A DNA stretch of 64,000 bases from Paraphoma chrysanthemicola (Eukaryota > Ascomycota > Dothideomycetes > Pleosporales > Phaeosphaeriaceae): NCBI GenBank assembly GCA_020744225.1, contig JAGMWG010000004.1:930001-994000 (forward strand), written 5' to 3'. The notes beneath the pieces are model-generated. The model was given only the letters and a program-made list of their open reading frames with translations, was not told where the DNA came from and ran no database searches. Within the stretch, counting starts at the first letter, position 1. Every line of letters starts with the position of its first letter. The position numbers and the translations under genes are program-made. Positions 1 through 11,370 of the stretch are shown here, piece by piece.

Positions 1-3000
1 GATGGAGATGTGCGAAGGATGAATGACGCCTCTCACACCGACGAAGTCGCATAGCAGTGAGGTTTGGTAGTGGGAAGTTCTCCTCGAAAGAGCGGTGTTG
101 ACAAGGACATGGCTAGCGCTTATTCTTGGCGCTAGGCCCGATCTGGGTTCCAAGATGACGTCGCTTCGGTCGTTTTGTACTTTTGATGCTTAGCGATACA
201 CCGCGAGGCTTCAAATCGGTCATTGACAGTCCATCCGGCGTTGAGCGCGATCTCGACACGCAATGCTGCTGCAGGTGCGCGCGTGAGAAGCGGAAAGTTG
301 CCATTGTGGTCAAGTGTGGCCGTGGTCGCTTACGGCCCCAACGACTTGCGCAAGGCAGACACTCAGGCAAACTAGTAAAAATAAATCAAAAAAATATTGC
401 ATGCTACTACTCGTATGCAAATTGCACAAATGAATAGAGAGTGTATGAAAGATAAAGTGTAAATCCCAAACTCCAGACCTCATGCCGATCGGTAACCATA
501 TCCAGAGCTCACGCAACCCATGCCTCGTATCTTTATGATCGTACAAACTTAAGCGCGGCATCTAGCTTCGAATAACTCCTTTCACATGAATGATAGTCCA
601 TCATCAGATATACCCACAAACAGAACTCCTTGAAAATGCGTGTGCTGTGCCTCCAGTCAATGCCCAATCTAAAAGTGCGTGCTCGTCACCATCTCGAGTG
701 ACCAGCACTCAGGAGCGATGAGATTGCTGTCGATAAACCGGAATCCAAGTACAAATAGAAGATCCAAACTCCTTCGCTAGTAATGGCTGCAGACGAATTT
801 GCATCAATGATGGTTGCGTGCAGTTATCTCAACGACGACGGAGGGAAAGAGCCACTCTCATAGCCTGAGTCCGGTAGCACTCCAGTGTTGTAGTTATATT
901 CTGGTCGGTGATTGCTGTGACTGCTGCAGGCATAGCCTACGAGGACCGTTTTCTCTTGCACAGAATGGCCACGCTGGCCATGCGCGGCGCATGGATCGAT
1001 GGCGTGCTTGTAGTAGAGGCATCGGCAGACCGAGTAGCGTTCGACGACTTGATAGCACATGTTTGATAGGCCTAACGATCAAGTTCTTTTGAAAGAAGAA
1101 TATTGATGAGCAGAAAATGTGCTGAGCTTGAAGGATAGTCAACAGAGTGAAGCGATGTAGGGATCGTAGTGTAGAGTAAAGTTGTGACCTGTGGGATGGG
1201 ACGGAAACCCTATGTGCGAGAAGCTAAGATATATAGTCAGAGGTAGACGACGCAGAAGAAAGCATGGACCAGTGTGGGTCACACTGAAGGCATTCATCGA
1301 GAATCTGCAGGTCCGTCAGGCAACGGGGACCCATGTGTAGACTCGGGGTGCACAGTCAGCACGTATGCTGCTAAGAAGGGTCAGTTAAAAAGAACTAGCA
1401 CAGCCATCATGACTGTTAATCGACGTGGAGAGAAAGTGGTAAGGTCTTCGGCGGCAGCAGGGGTGGGGACTTTCGCTTCTTGGAGGCTCTTTCAGCTGGC
1501 GCCGATCACCCGAATGGCATCTTCATTGGTCGGTGGGTGGGGTCAGTAACTCTGCCAAACACTCCTTCACGAGTTGCGTCAAGGTGGTGTGCAATTTGCG
1601 CAGGTTCGCATACGGGCGCACACGGGCGTTGAATGATGGAGCGAATAGGGAACCATCGGAGCCTGGGCATGAGGTGGACGGGGGGCCGGGAGAATGCATC
1701 CACGTTTGCACTTCCAAGACGAGCTGGGCATGCCGTGCGCCCTCAACCGAGTACCACGATCTTTGAGTGACTTTGATCGGATCTGACAACAGGGATAAGC
1801 CACAATCTTGGAATAGAGGACGGCGTTTGTGGGTGGGTGCGGAGGGGCAGTGATTTCTGACGTACCAAAGATTACTCAAACGCGGACCAAAGTATTCGAC
1901 CCGCAGCCACGCGCACGACGACGTCTCGGTGGCGGCTCTCGCGGAAAGGTCAAATGCTTTTTTGTAAAATAGATCAACGTGGGTGTAATTGGTGGTACGG
2001 AGGCGGGGCACGATCGCGGAAGGTAGCCGGACGTGGCTCGTGCGGAGTTCGTCCTCGCTTGACGTGCTCGCTGTTCCGTATCGGGGCAGTGCCATGATAT
2101 TCTTGGAGCTTCTGGCTCTTCTTTCGTCGCCGCTCTCACATCACAAACACCGTTGACGTGCGAGGCAGCCATTACCGAGCTGTAAAGGGCTTTACCACGA
2201 TGTTCGCCCTCTTCATCAATGTCCACATCAAGTGTGTGGGCTGTTGAGCTAGCCGCGTCCCCACCACAGGGTCTGGCTGACCAGCTGAGTGTTGCCTAGG
2301 AGCCTGCGATCTACGCTGTATTTTGGGCAAGCATGACTACGGATAACCTCATTCACGTTTTGTTCTTTTGTTCTCCACTTCCAGCGGAGTTCCAGACCTA
2401 CTGCACAAATATGGTACTCCTCAAAATCAATCAAAATCAGACAATGTCAGTCCCGCTCCGCGTGCCAACAAAAGGCCAGCATGCCATTAATTGAAGTCGC
2501 ATGACCATGCTGTGCGCAGCGCGCCGTATGCCATACGCCCCCGAGACCGATTCATGGGAGCACCCGCCCGTTCCTCGAACGACGTCGTACAGACGGCTCG
2601 AAACCCGCGGCTGTGCGCTGACTGCACCGTTGAAACACAATATGCAGCCCTATGCACCGTACCCGGCTCTGGGACCACGTGGCGGCAAATGCGATGTCTC
2701 ACACCAGCCCTCCGAGGGTTGTGATCTCCGCGTGGATCTCCAGCCCTATGCTTAATGATGTCAATCACTGCGGTGTCGACCATACATGCTTTCTGTAGGA
2801 TACCATGCTCAAGGCATCGCGACCACTTTGTTCAAATTGGGCAAGTTGCTGTTTCAGAAACCCAGATCTTATCCCTGCATCAGTCAACAGATCAGATTGG
2901 CCCCCACCTGAAGACTACACATCTGAAATGGAGCACGACTCAGCTTCTTTGAAATGCTAAAATTATAGTGGCTAAGGGACTTCGCACTCCTTCTAGAGGT

Positions 3001-5323
3001 CTTTAGGCAACACATGGCTTTGTCTAATTACACTTGGCTACACCGACCGCAAATATGGCCTGTTTGACGAATTCGAGGCCGCACGTAGAAGTCCCAACTT
3101 CTGATTGATTGGATGTCAAAATTTAGTATCACACACTAATCAAGTGATGAACAGGGTGCCGACCGGTACTGCAGCCCATCACGTCAGATACTTGGTGGGG
3201 TTGCGGATTTGGTTCGGGAAGCGGACTGTCAGACTCCACTTCTACCGCTCTGAACCATGATTTCGGTGAAAGACTATTCACTTCATGTGGCTGACTCCTC
3301 ACTCTACCAAGTAGAGTTGGTTGGACACGTAAATCATACGAAGCAGCTGAGATTCAGCTTCGAGGAGCCATTCTACAACGGGCCAAGCACGGCCAACTGA
3401 CTCGTCGAGAGCAGCGGAAAATCACTCTAGCCTTCATGACTTCCAAAGCGAGTATAAAAGTGGCTCAGTGTCTTCTACTGACATGCGCGTCAACGATTCG
3501 CACTTGCTCCGAGGGTCCGCGACCCACTTCCCGAAATCTCACATGGCGGTGAAGGGACATCCCAGTTGCAGTACATGCATCCCGCAAGGAACTATTCGAC
3601 GCCCGAACCAGGTACTTGGACGCAACTAGACGCTGTATACCCGAAGATCGCTCCTGGCCCACTTGTCCAGGGTGTCTGACCGGAAGCTTAGCACTAGCAA
3701 GCGTGACCGCTCACCGTTCATGCAGGTCGATATACACTGCTACGCCACCATCGCATGCAGAATGTTGGTCACTCAGCCAAGGAACTTCTATGTATCTGTC
3801 AGCGACCACAACCAGTCATTTGAATCTTGATGGACTCAAGTGACTCTGCCTCCAAATCGTTAGACAAAGGTTCAGCACGTTTTCTTGTACCGATGTTGAC
3901 CATGATCTCACAACAACAGATCTATAATACAAAGCAACAGGTCATAACGATCATATAACAAATACACGTGGCACACAGCTCGCCACAGACCTCGAGAGAA
4001 TCTTTCTACCTGCACAGGACCACAAGACTTGGCCTCAGCCCCGTTCGGCTTGAGCAGAACCATGACATTGACAAGAGATACTTTGCACATTAAGAGAAGC
4101 ACCGCACGATAGTACTCACAGGAAGCCCAATGAACTGCGCGAACGCTCTACACGAGCAGCGTCCTTCCCGCAACCCCAGCTCAAGGCTGCAACTCACCAG
4201 CGTCTACTATCACTCAGTCACTTCGCCCAGCATCCTCCGGCCATCCGATCCGACATCGTACCAATCTATACAGAATAATTCTACCACCGCGAATCAGCTT
4301 GCCTAATCACAACTTTTCCCCAACTCCCCACCAATTCAATCCTTCTATACGAACACACCAACCACACCACAGCAACGCCCTCAAATATCAATCACCAAGT
4401 CAATATACTTCATAATACGTCGCCGAGCTTTCCAATCGGTGAGGTAGCTCCGCGGGGTTGGCGACTATGCTCAATCGTACAGCTCGTGTTGGCATGCTGC
4501 GCCGCGTTACTGCATCCACGCGAACTTCTTGGCACGATGGATGCAGTGGACGGTGACTTGATTGGGTATGTGGCGCCCTTTTGCGCTTTTGCGCCTGATG
4601 CTAGAGAATCTAGGTTGAGGGTAATGTAATTGAGATCGTGTGTTGCTTGCGAGGATTGAAATCGAAGTAAAGTGTACCCAGGGATGATGTGATGTCGAGA
4701 ACAATTTTTGTACTTTGCTAAACATTCGCCAACATTTGCCAGGTTGCACCCTACATCGACAGTAGGAACTCCCTCTTTGCCTTTTCAAAATTCTTCATGT
4801 TGATACAATGCAGACGCAAAGCAGAAAGAAAATCTCTTCTGTTATTTAGTTTTCCTCGGTTGTGGCAAAACAATTCGTGGGTGGTTCAAATATCGTGGCA
4901 TGTCTTACACAGATTCAATTTTGCCTTCACGAAACATTTATACACCAGCAAAGTACGTTTCCAAGCTCCTAGATACACATGTGCGAATTTGATCTCCCCT
5001 GAGCATTAGTGATGACGAGAAGTAGTGTTTAGCACACACCCAATCACTCCTTCACGACCCGCCAGAATTCCAACTTCAATCCAAACCATTTCAACATTTA
5101 AGCCTCAATTCATTCTGTATGCTATGCACAAGCTAACCAAAAACAGGGTGGGGGTATAAATCTACTCTCAAAACCTCTGCTCGAAAAATGCCCAAAAAGC
5201 CGCGCCAATCATGCCATCATGAACGTCATGATAGAAGTACACCCCAGAGCATTCGAATCTCCAAGCCATACGTGAGAAGGATTTAACAAGAAAAGAACAG
5301 TGTCTAAAGTGGATGTGGGTGCT
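1..5323. other. gene-poor left flank
   Basis: I see no confident gene in these 5.3 kb. Open frames are short, overlap on both strands and carry no motif I recognise. The longest is a 190-codon frame on the minus strand (listed separately). Around 4130-4440 the plus strand is pyrimidine-rich and free of ATG, like a fungal 5' leader. It is followed by an ATG at about 4468 opening a 29-codon frame that begins with an Arg-rich, acid-free stretch resembling a mitochondrial presequence. I could not extend it convincingly by splicing. Confidence 0.5.
1523..2095 (-). CDS. possible hypothetical protein (190 codons)
   Basis: A 190-codon uninterrupted minus-strand frame starting with ATG, unusually long for this otherwise fragmented region. 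I see no signal peptide, membrane segment, domain or low-complexity block. A second frame (2226-1876) overlaps its 5' part in a different phase and begins with an acidic stretch, so the true gene, if there is one, could be spliced from both. It could equally be a chance open frame. No function is proposed. Confidence 0.22.
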   Translation of the reverse strand: MALPRYGTASTSSEDELRTSHVRLPSAIVPRLRTTNYTHVDLFYKKAFDLSARAATETSSCAWLRVEYFGPRLSNLWYVRNHCPSAPTHKRRPLFQDCGLSLLSDPIKVTQRSWYSVEGARHAQLVLEVQTWMHSPGPPSTSCPGSDGSLFAPSFNARVRPYANLRKLHTTLTQLVKECLAELLTPPTDQ

Positions 5324-6211
5324 TTACATAAACACGCCATACACCACAACCAGTCCCATGGCCCAGTATCCCGCATACTTGCCCGCGCTCAATCCCGCCG
5401 CCGCATCGTCGACGCCGCCGGGCGCAGTGGTGCCGTTAGGTAGCGAGCCGTTCAAGACAAGTGTGCGCGTGCCGTTGACATCCGAGACGGTGACGAGCGA
5501 CTTGTTGAGTTTATTGTAATCGCCATCGCCGACTAGATCGTTGAGGTACGCTTGGTCGGTATTCTCATCACATCCGCAGACGCTGAATTCCTGGCACAAG
5601 CACACGACTGGGAGGGTGACGTTTGCGCCTGTAGTTTCTTGTCGGAGGACGAGGGATACCAGGTCGTCGCGCTTGCCGTTGGTGTTGGTGTTTGTGCGGT
5701 TTGCGGTACGGTTGTAGAAGCGGTATGGGTTGTTGTAGTAGTATGGGTATACGCTGTACAGCCAGAGTCCCGGCATGATAGCTAGGACAGCAACGGGCGC
5801 AAGCACAGCACCTGCAAGGAGGCCTTTTGGTGTTCTGCTTCCCGCTTGGTATGGGACTGCTGCGCCGCCGCCATAGTATCCGCCGCGGCCGTAGGAGCGT
5901 GATGGGCCGGAACCCAAGCGCGTTGAGCCGCCAACGTACGAGCTGCCGGATGTGCGTGATGAGCCGCCACCGCGACCACCACCGCCGCCGCCGGAGGAGG
6001 ATGAGGATGAACCGCCTGAACTGCCGCCGCCGCGACCACCGCCACCTTTGCGCTTCTCAAGAGTGTGGTCGGGTGAGATGATGGCTGCTGGATCGGGGGC
6101 GCGGGAGTCGAGGATGTCGAGCGCGTTGGTGTGCGCGTCTGGTATTGAGATGGCGGAGATGGTTTGCGTGCAGAGCGCGAGGTAGGTGAGTCCTGATAGT
6201 AGTCGTACCAT
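5324..6211 (-). CDS. Gly/Ser-rich secreted or membrane-anchored protein
   Basis: A 295-residue single-exon protein. Residues 1-20 form a signal peptide ending near ISA. A KR site at about residue 53 is followed by a Gly/Ser-rich tract (residues 55-115) with runs of GGG and SSS. A hydrophobic segment (about 132-155, LLAGAVLAPVAVLAIMPG) precedes a Tyr/Asn-rich stretch. The conserved-looking block is at 205-235, with four closely spaced cysteines (CLCQEFSVCGC) followed by an acidic DENTDQAYLND motif. Several N-glycosylation sequons follow, and the C-terminus is hydrophobic as in a GPI-anchor signal. Similar CxC...CxC proteins with a Gly-rich half are widespread in ascomycetes as uncharacterised families (recalled, not searched). 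Surface location is inferred; molecular function is unknown. Confidence 0.8.
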   Translation of the reverse strand: MVRLLSGLTYLALCTQTISAISIPDAHTNALDILDSRAPDPAAIISPDHTLEKRKGGGGRGGGSSGGSSSSSSGGGGGGRGGGSSRTSGSSYVGGSTRLGSGPSRSYGRGGYYGGGAAVPYQAGSRTPKGLLAGAVLAPVAVLAIMPGLWLYSVYPYYYNNPYRFYNRTANRTNTNTNGKRDDLVSLVLRQETTGANVTLPVVCLCQEFSVCGCDENTDQAYLNDLVGDGDYNKLNKSLVTVSDVNGTRTLVLNGSLPNGTTAPGGVDDAAAGLSAGKYAGYWAMGLVVVYGVFM

Positions 6212-7704
6212 TGTGAATCTAGGTGTGTGGGTTGTGTGTGCGACTGTTGCGCAGGAACGAGGTGTTCGGGGTTATGAAATGCGCGACACTTGGTGTCGGG
6301 AATGTATATGACCAGTCGCTTGGAATAAGACGTGTACAAGCAAGGTTGGGTTTGGTGTACGATTGCTTGCGAATGGTTTGTGTATAGTTTGCTTGGTGGA
6401 TATTGAATGTATGAGAAGAGGCAACGAGGCAAACCAGTGGTCTTTTAAGTCATGGCCACTTTGTGAAAGGTAGAACGCTAAAGGGTTGCACAGCCCTGCG
6501 TCATGAAAGACCCTTAGTGCAAGGCGACTGAGAACGGCATAGCACAGCCTTGCAGTGGCTTTGCTCTCTTGCAGGCTGACTGACCAATACGAGCAGCAGA
6601 CTTAAGCATTTGAGTGGCTGATCGACTTGGCAATTCCAGCCGGCAGGCTGCAGCTCGCATCAATACGGCCTTTAATTTGCGAGAATGCTCGCACGAACCT
6701 GGACAAAGCTTCCCATCTTCTGGTTACGCCCTCATGTGGTAGGTCCGAGGAGCAGAACTGTTGTTGGTGACGTCTAAAATGCGCGAACAAGCTCGTCAAA
6801 GACTCGTTGACATGACCTCATGACGAAGATCTGCCAAGACGATAGAACATTCGCAGAAGACCCCAGTGGCCAAACTACACTCGTGACGACCAGGATTGAC
6901 AAACCATAGTGTACGCTGGTCCGACTAACCGACTAACCGACTACGCCTCGATGCTGCGAGAACCAGAATGTGTTGGAATCGTTTCTCTGACTTGGCCATG
7001 CTGTGGGCTGTATGCATGCTTGACGCTGATTGGATGTGTATTTCGACATGTAGCAATGCTGTCATTTCTTTGTTCACTGAAATTTCAAGGGCGCAAAATG
7101 GCCATAAGGAATGTTGCGACAGATTGTGTGAAGAGGAAGAGGGCTTGTCTAGGCGCCAGCAAGGGATGCAAAACAGTGAAAGCAGCTCAAGGCTGATTCT
7201 GTCTGACATTACCCCAGGCAAGCCCGTTTGCGGTCCGTCATAAGCACAAACTGCTTCAGAAGCACGAACGGTGAAGGAACAGAGGGATTCACGTTGTCCA
7301 GGGTAGCACTGCATGCCACGACCATATTCTGCACCATCAAATCCCAGCGCAATGCAGAACCATCGCAATTTGATCTCCTTTGGCAATTCCTCCGGAGTCG
7401 TTGGGCGCGACTCATTTTGCACACTGCGCTGACTGAGCGACAGCAGTTCATGGCGCAATTCGCTTCTCGGGCGTAGGCCACTCATGCCGTTATCCTCTTG
7501 CCTAAACTCTTGTTCCCGGTGGAGAGTCCAGGGTCTCTAGACAACAAGCGAGGCGATATTGGGGACCGGAGTGAACATGGTGGCGCAGCACCAGGCACAT
7601 GGCGGGCCTGAGGCATTGCAGTCCATCAATCACGTTGTTGTCTCGCGATGTGCCTCTCGGCCACCGGAAGTAGTCGCAGTGCTGGACTGGCGTGACTTGG
7701 CTCA
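6212..7704. other. intergenic, no confident gene
   Basis: This contains the 5' region of the Gly/Ser-rich gene on the minus strand and the 3' flank of PET117. A 186-codon minus-strand frame (7485-6925) starts with ATG. Only its first roughly 60 residues look protein-like and no domain is visible, so I do not call it. An imperfect triple repeat of CGACTAAC lies at about 6922-6945. Confidence 0.4.
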
Positions 7705-8020
7705 TCAACTCCGCTCGCCCTGGTGTGCTGCAGGCCCTCCTCCATCCGATACAGTCTGCACCTTCCTGTATTCCTGCTCCAATGCTCGCTGCATCTCAAA
7801 GTCCGCTTGCCGCTCGCGCTTAAGTCGCTGTTGCTCGTAGTCTCGAATTACGCCTGCGTGCATAGCCTGTCGCAATGTCAGGTTCAAGTAATATAATGCC
7901 GGGTGGAGGGTTATGTTGACGTACTGCCTTTTCTATCTTCTGGCCATAGTGCACAGCGAAGACAATGGCAACAGCGCCTACGCAGGTCGTGGCTAGTGTT
8001 ATTTGTGAGGCCCGTGACAT
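7705..8020 (-). CDS. PET117: PET117-like cytochrome c oxidase assembly factor
   Basis: Two exons, 8020-7925 and 7866-7705, joined across a 58-nt GTACGT...CAG intron, give 85 residues. The start MSRASQ, a single hydrophobic helix (about residues 7-25), and after the splice the motif HAGVIRDYEQQRLKRERQ are the signature of PET117. This is a small mitochondrial inner-membrane protein that acts with the heme a synthase step in complex IV biogenesis. Length matches the family. The longer upstream open frame is not used because the family starts at MSRAS. The gene is head-to-head with VMA10: the two start codons are 207 bp apart, so a shared promoter is likely. The first two thirds of the protein are hidden from a simple ORF search by the intron. 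Confidence 0.88.
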
Positions 8021-8227
8021 GCTGTTGTGGTTGAGAGGGAGTGAGAGAACAAGGCTCGTGCCGTAGAGAAATGCTTCAAGCAAGCAAGTGGAACCAGAAC
8101 GGAACTTTTGGCGGCGGAAGGAGCTTGGACCCCCGATGCACCTGCCTGCCAAGTCCCGCCGCCATGATGCCTCTCTCCGCCATAGCTCTACCATAACTAT
8201 TACCGCGCCCTACACGTCGACCTCAAG
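8021..8227. promoter_or_regulatory. bidirectional PET117/VMA10 promoter
   Basis: Only 207 bp separate the start codons of the divergent PET117 and VMA10 genes, so this interval must hold both 5' leaders and promoters. I see no strong TATA box. Both products serve proton-coupled energetics (complex IV assembly and V-ATPase), which makes co-regulation plausible but unproven. Confidence 0.5.
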
Positions 8228-8827
8228 ATGGTGAGATTGTACTCACAACTATACACTGTGGCCGCTAACGCTCGCTCAGTCCGCCCAAAACTCTGCGGGT
8301 ATCCAGACCCTGCTTGACGTAAGAAGGCAGCCCGCCATGACCTCCGCATAGCTCACATTCTGTTCAGGCCGAGCGCGATGCACAAAAGATCGTCCAGCAA
8401 GGTATACAGAACCTGCGATGCAAGATCAGAATTACCAACTAACATTTAACCAGCAAGAGAATGTATACAGCCCCGTAACACCCCACCAAGACACCCTTCT
8501 GACCTACCCAGACCGCACAAAGCGAGTGAAGGACGCAAGAAACGAGGCGCAAAAGGAGATTGAAGATTACAAGAAGGAGAAGGAGGAAGAATACCAGAAA
8601 TTCGAGAAGGAGGTGCGCATGTCGTCACGGAACGGCGTCAAGATCGCGCTAACGGTACATAGCACAGCTCAGGCAACCAGAAGGCTGAGGAGGATGCGAA
8701 GAAGGACACAGACGTCAAGGTCAAGGAGATTGACGACATTGGCAAGAAGACCGGCAGCAAGGTCGTGGATCAACTGCTTACGGCTGTGACCACTGCGAAG
8801 CCTGAGCCGCCGAAGGGGAGGGAATAA
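8228..8827 (+). CDS. VMA10: V-type ATPase subunit G
   Basis: Six exons: 8228-8230, 8280-8318, 8368-8401, 8454-8462, 8512-8612 and 8663-8827, giving 116 residues, the usual length for subunit G. This subunit is part of the peripheral stalk of the vacuolar proton pump. It contributes to the long E-G coiled coil that holds V1 against V0. Diagnostic motifs are LLDAERDAQKIVQQAREY near the N-terminus and RTKRVKDARNEAQKEIE, followed by a Lys/Glu-rich helix. The start codon is separated from the second codon by an intron (ATG then GTGAGA). The fourth exon is only 9 nt and supplies the middle of A-R-E-Y. Without it the motif and reading frame are lost. All introns are 49-52 nt with GT...AG ends. Confidence 0.92.
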
Positions 8828-9329
8828 GACGCACCTAGAACGAGGATAGTGGATACAAACCAATGCGATAGCCATGCTGTTAAGGGCAATGCCCGGGGGC
8901 GCATCTGTGTGTAAGACGCGATGGACCTTGAGGGCAGTTGCAGGCGCGTTTCATTTAGATTTGCACATATGTCAAGCAAATAGAGCGAGGGACATCAAGC
9001 TTCGAAGAATCACTTTGGGACTGCTCTGGTGATCCATTCTATGTTCATCAGTGCATTGGATGCTATGCTATGGTGTATTAGCGCCTGCCAGTAACCTCAA
9101 GATGATCCAAAAGGATGGCAAAATTGCGTATGCACTACCGAGGGAAGTCAAATCCCTACCAGAAATGTTCTTTTCGATAAGCAGGTCATGCATGTGGTCG
9201 AGCTTCGATAGCCGCGGACATGGTTGCACTTTGAACGCGACGGCTCAATACGTCACTCGCGACGCGCGCACCGAACTTTGTCCCGATCTTCAACCACATC
9301 GACACGCACCAAACCATGCGCTTCACTCA
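8828..9329. other. VMA10-lipase intergenic
   Basis: This interval holds the 3' end of VMA10 and the promoter of the lipase gene. An open frame continues from 9051 into the lipase first exon, but its upstream part has no protein-like features. I see no further gene. Confidence 0.5.
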
Positions 9330-10748
9330 ATGATACAAATTTGTGCCAGAGCGACGATTCGCTCATCCCCACCTCTCCGACCTCGATATTTTCAAGCAAA
9401 GCGACTTTTCAGCTGCACGCAATGGCGCAACGAAGATCCCCGTTTAGATGACTTTGGTCGCAAGATCACCGATGAGTTTGCGGAGATGCGAGAGAAGTAT
9501 CGTCAGTAGCTTTACCCACACATAAACGAGCGGCACCAAAACTGACACCAAATAGAGACGCCTGTATGACAAAGTCCGGACTACCGACGATCCTCACTGA
9601 ACGCACCAGAAAAACACGATAATCCTCGCACACGGTCTCCTCGGCTTCGATGAGCTGCGGTTGGCGGGACACTTCTTTCCTGGTCTGAAGTACTGGCGAG
9701 GCATAACTGAGGCTTTGGCCCACAATGGCATCGAAGTCATCGTCGCAGCAGTTCCGCCCAGTGGGAGTATCGAGGCAAGAGCGGCCAAGCTGGCGGAAAG
9801 CATCGCACAGAAAGCAAAGGGCAAGCAGGTCAACATCATTGCGTAAGACCACCATAGCTAGATCAATTGATCACAGAAGGCTGACTGCGAACAGACACAG
9901 CATGGTAAGTGGCGTCATACACTGCGCGACATTTGACTGACCATAGACAGGGGTGATTAATGTGATCGGAAGCACGACAAAAACCATGCTGACTTTCCCA
10001 GTGGTCTCGACTCACGATACATGATCAGTCGTCTTCGGCCTACCGACTTCAAGATCCTCTCCTTGACAACAATCGCTTCTCCGCATAGAGGATCTGCTTT
10101 TGCAGACTACATGTTCGAGACAATCGGCCGTACGTCACTTAATCAACTTATAGACGATCGTCTAATACCGCAGCAGCGCGCCAGATCAAGAGAATCTACA
10201 AAGTCATGGAGTACTTTGGTTTCGAAACGGGCGCCTTCTCTCAGTTGACTCAGGACTACATGGAGACCAGCTTCAACCCAAGGACGCCGGACATTGAAGA
10301 CGTCAAGTACTACTCGTACGGAGCTTCTCTTGAACCGAACAAGTGGTCAGTGTTTGCTGCCTCGCATGCTATCGTGAAGCGCACAGAAGGATTGAACGAC
10401 GGCTTGGTGAGGTATGTGCCAATGAGCTGAGGAACCTAAGAGCCGTGGTTAACCATCATACAGCATACATTCCAGTCGCTGGGGCGACTATAAAGGAACC
10501 TTGATAGGTGTCAGCCATCTTGATCTTATCAACTGGACGAATCGCCTGAAGTGGTGGTTCTGGGAGTTGACTGGAAGCAAGCGCAGGTAAGACCAATCAC
10601 TAGATCAGCATGGGGAGTACGACTAATGACAAGATAGCTTCAATGCGATAGCTTTCTACCTTGACATTTGTGGTATGTGATACCAATCTGAATGCTCGTC
10701 CTAGGCTCTAACGTTATTGCAGACATGCTCGCGAAAGAGGACCTATGA
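9330..10748 (+). CDS. TGL2: TGL2-like mitochondrial triacylglycerol lipase
   Basis: An alpha/beta-hydrolase of 324 residues assembled from ten exons: 9330-9501, 9556-9563, 9610-9842, 9895-9904, 9951-9952, 10002-10129, 10174-10411, 10464-10586, 10638-10672 and 10723-10748. The total of 975 nt closes in frame. The N-terminus is Arg/Ser-rich and acid-poor (MIQICARATIRSS), as in a mitochondrial presequence. Motifs are LDDFGRKI, the oxyanion region AHGLLGFDEL, the nucleophile elbow AHSMGGLDSRY with Ser as nucleophile, an ASPHRGSAFADY block, and a late NDGLV...SHLDLINW segment carrying the probable catalytic Asp and His. The family (yeast Tgl2) hydrolyses acylglycerols in mitochondria. Three exons are tiny (8, 10 and 2 nt) and all are needed to write the conserved QTPKN and HSMGGL motifs. 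The acceptor at 10173 could instead be 10176 (one residue difference). Confidence 0.85.
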
Positions 10749-11370
10749 AGACTGGTTATTTATACCCAAGATGTAGTCGACTTATGTATTCTGGCCCCAG
10801 AAGGACAATGCGAGGACGCGTAAGGCATCACGCAGTTGGCCTTACCTGAGGTAGCGATGTGCCCAGTGACACAGTGACAGCGGCTACTTCAGCCCCGGCT
10901 GGTGCGGCTGTGGCTGGTGGCTGTGCAGGATTACTGTCCCGAACGGGACATCGTCATATCGCGCAAAGTCATCCTTGACGCCTGAGATGTTGTCGCGTAG
11001 ACACAAGAATACCAGAAAATGCTCCTAAGATGTGTCGCAGTAAGAGTTAGCCGTTTTCCAGATGTGGGTAAATTTGACGCTGAGCGCGCGCGCCCAGCTA
11101 TGACGTTTGAGCCCCTCCAACTGCAGTTTCCGATCATGCCGATGGACTGGGACAGCTTTCTCAGCCTACAAACGCTCCTACACTATTGACACGCGTACTG
11201 CCGGCTGTGCCGCTCATTCCCTAACATTGTTTATTCGCTGCACGTTCCTGTTTGAAGCAACTTACTCCGCGACAACTCATAAAGCCGTGACATGTCGTTC
11301 AACCTCCACAGACTCTGCGCACTCCCTTTTCCATAGCAGGCCCGCTCGCAGGAACGAATAGGCACCCAAC
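10749..11370. other. intergenic
   Basis: A GC-rich stretch between the lipase stop and the arrestin start. It carries only short overlapping frames. It contains the arrestin promoter and leader; I see no further gene. Confidence 0.5.

Noticed and set aside
6925..7485. 186-codon minus-strand frame
   Set aside because: Only the first third looks protein-like; no recognisable motif or supporting splice structure.
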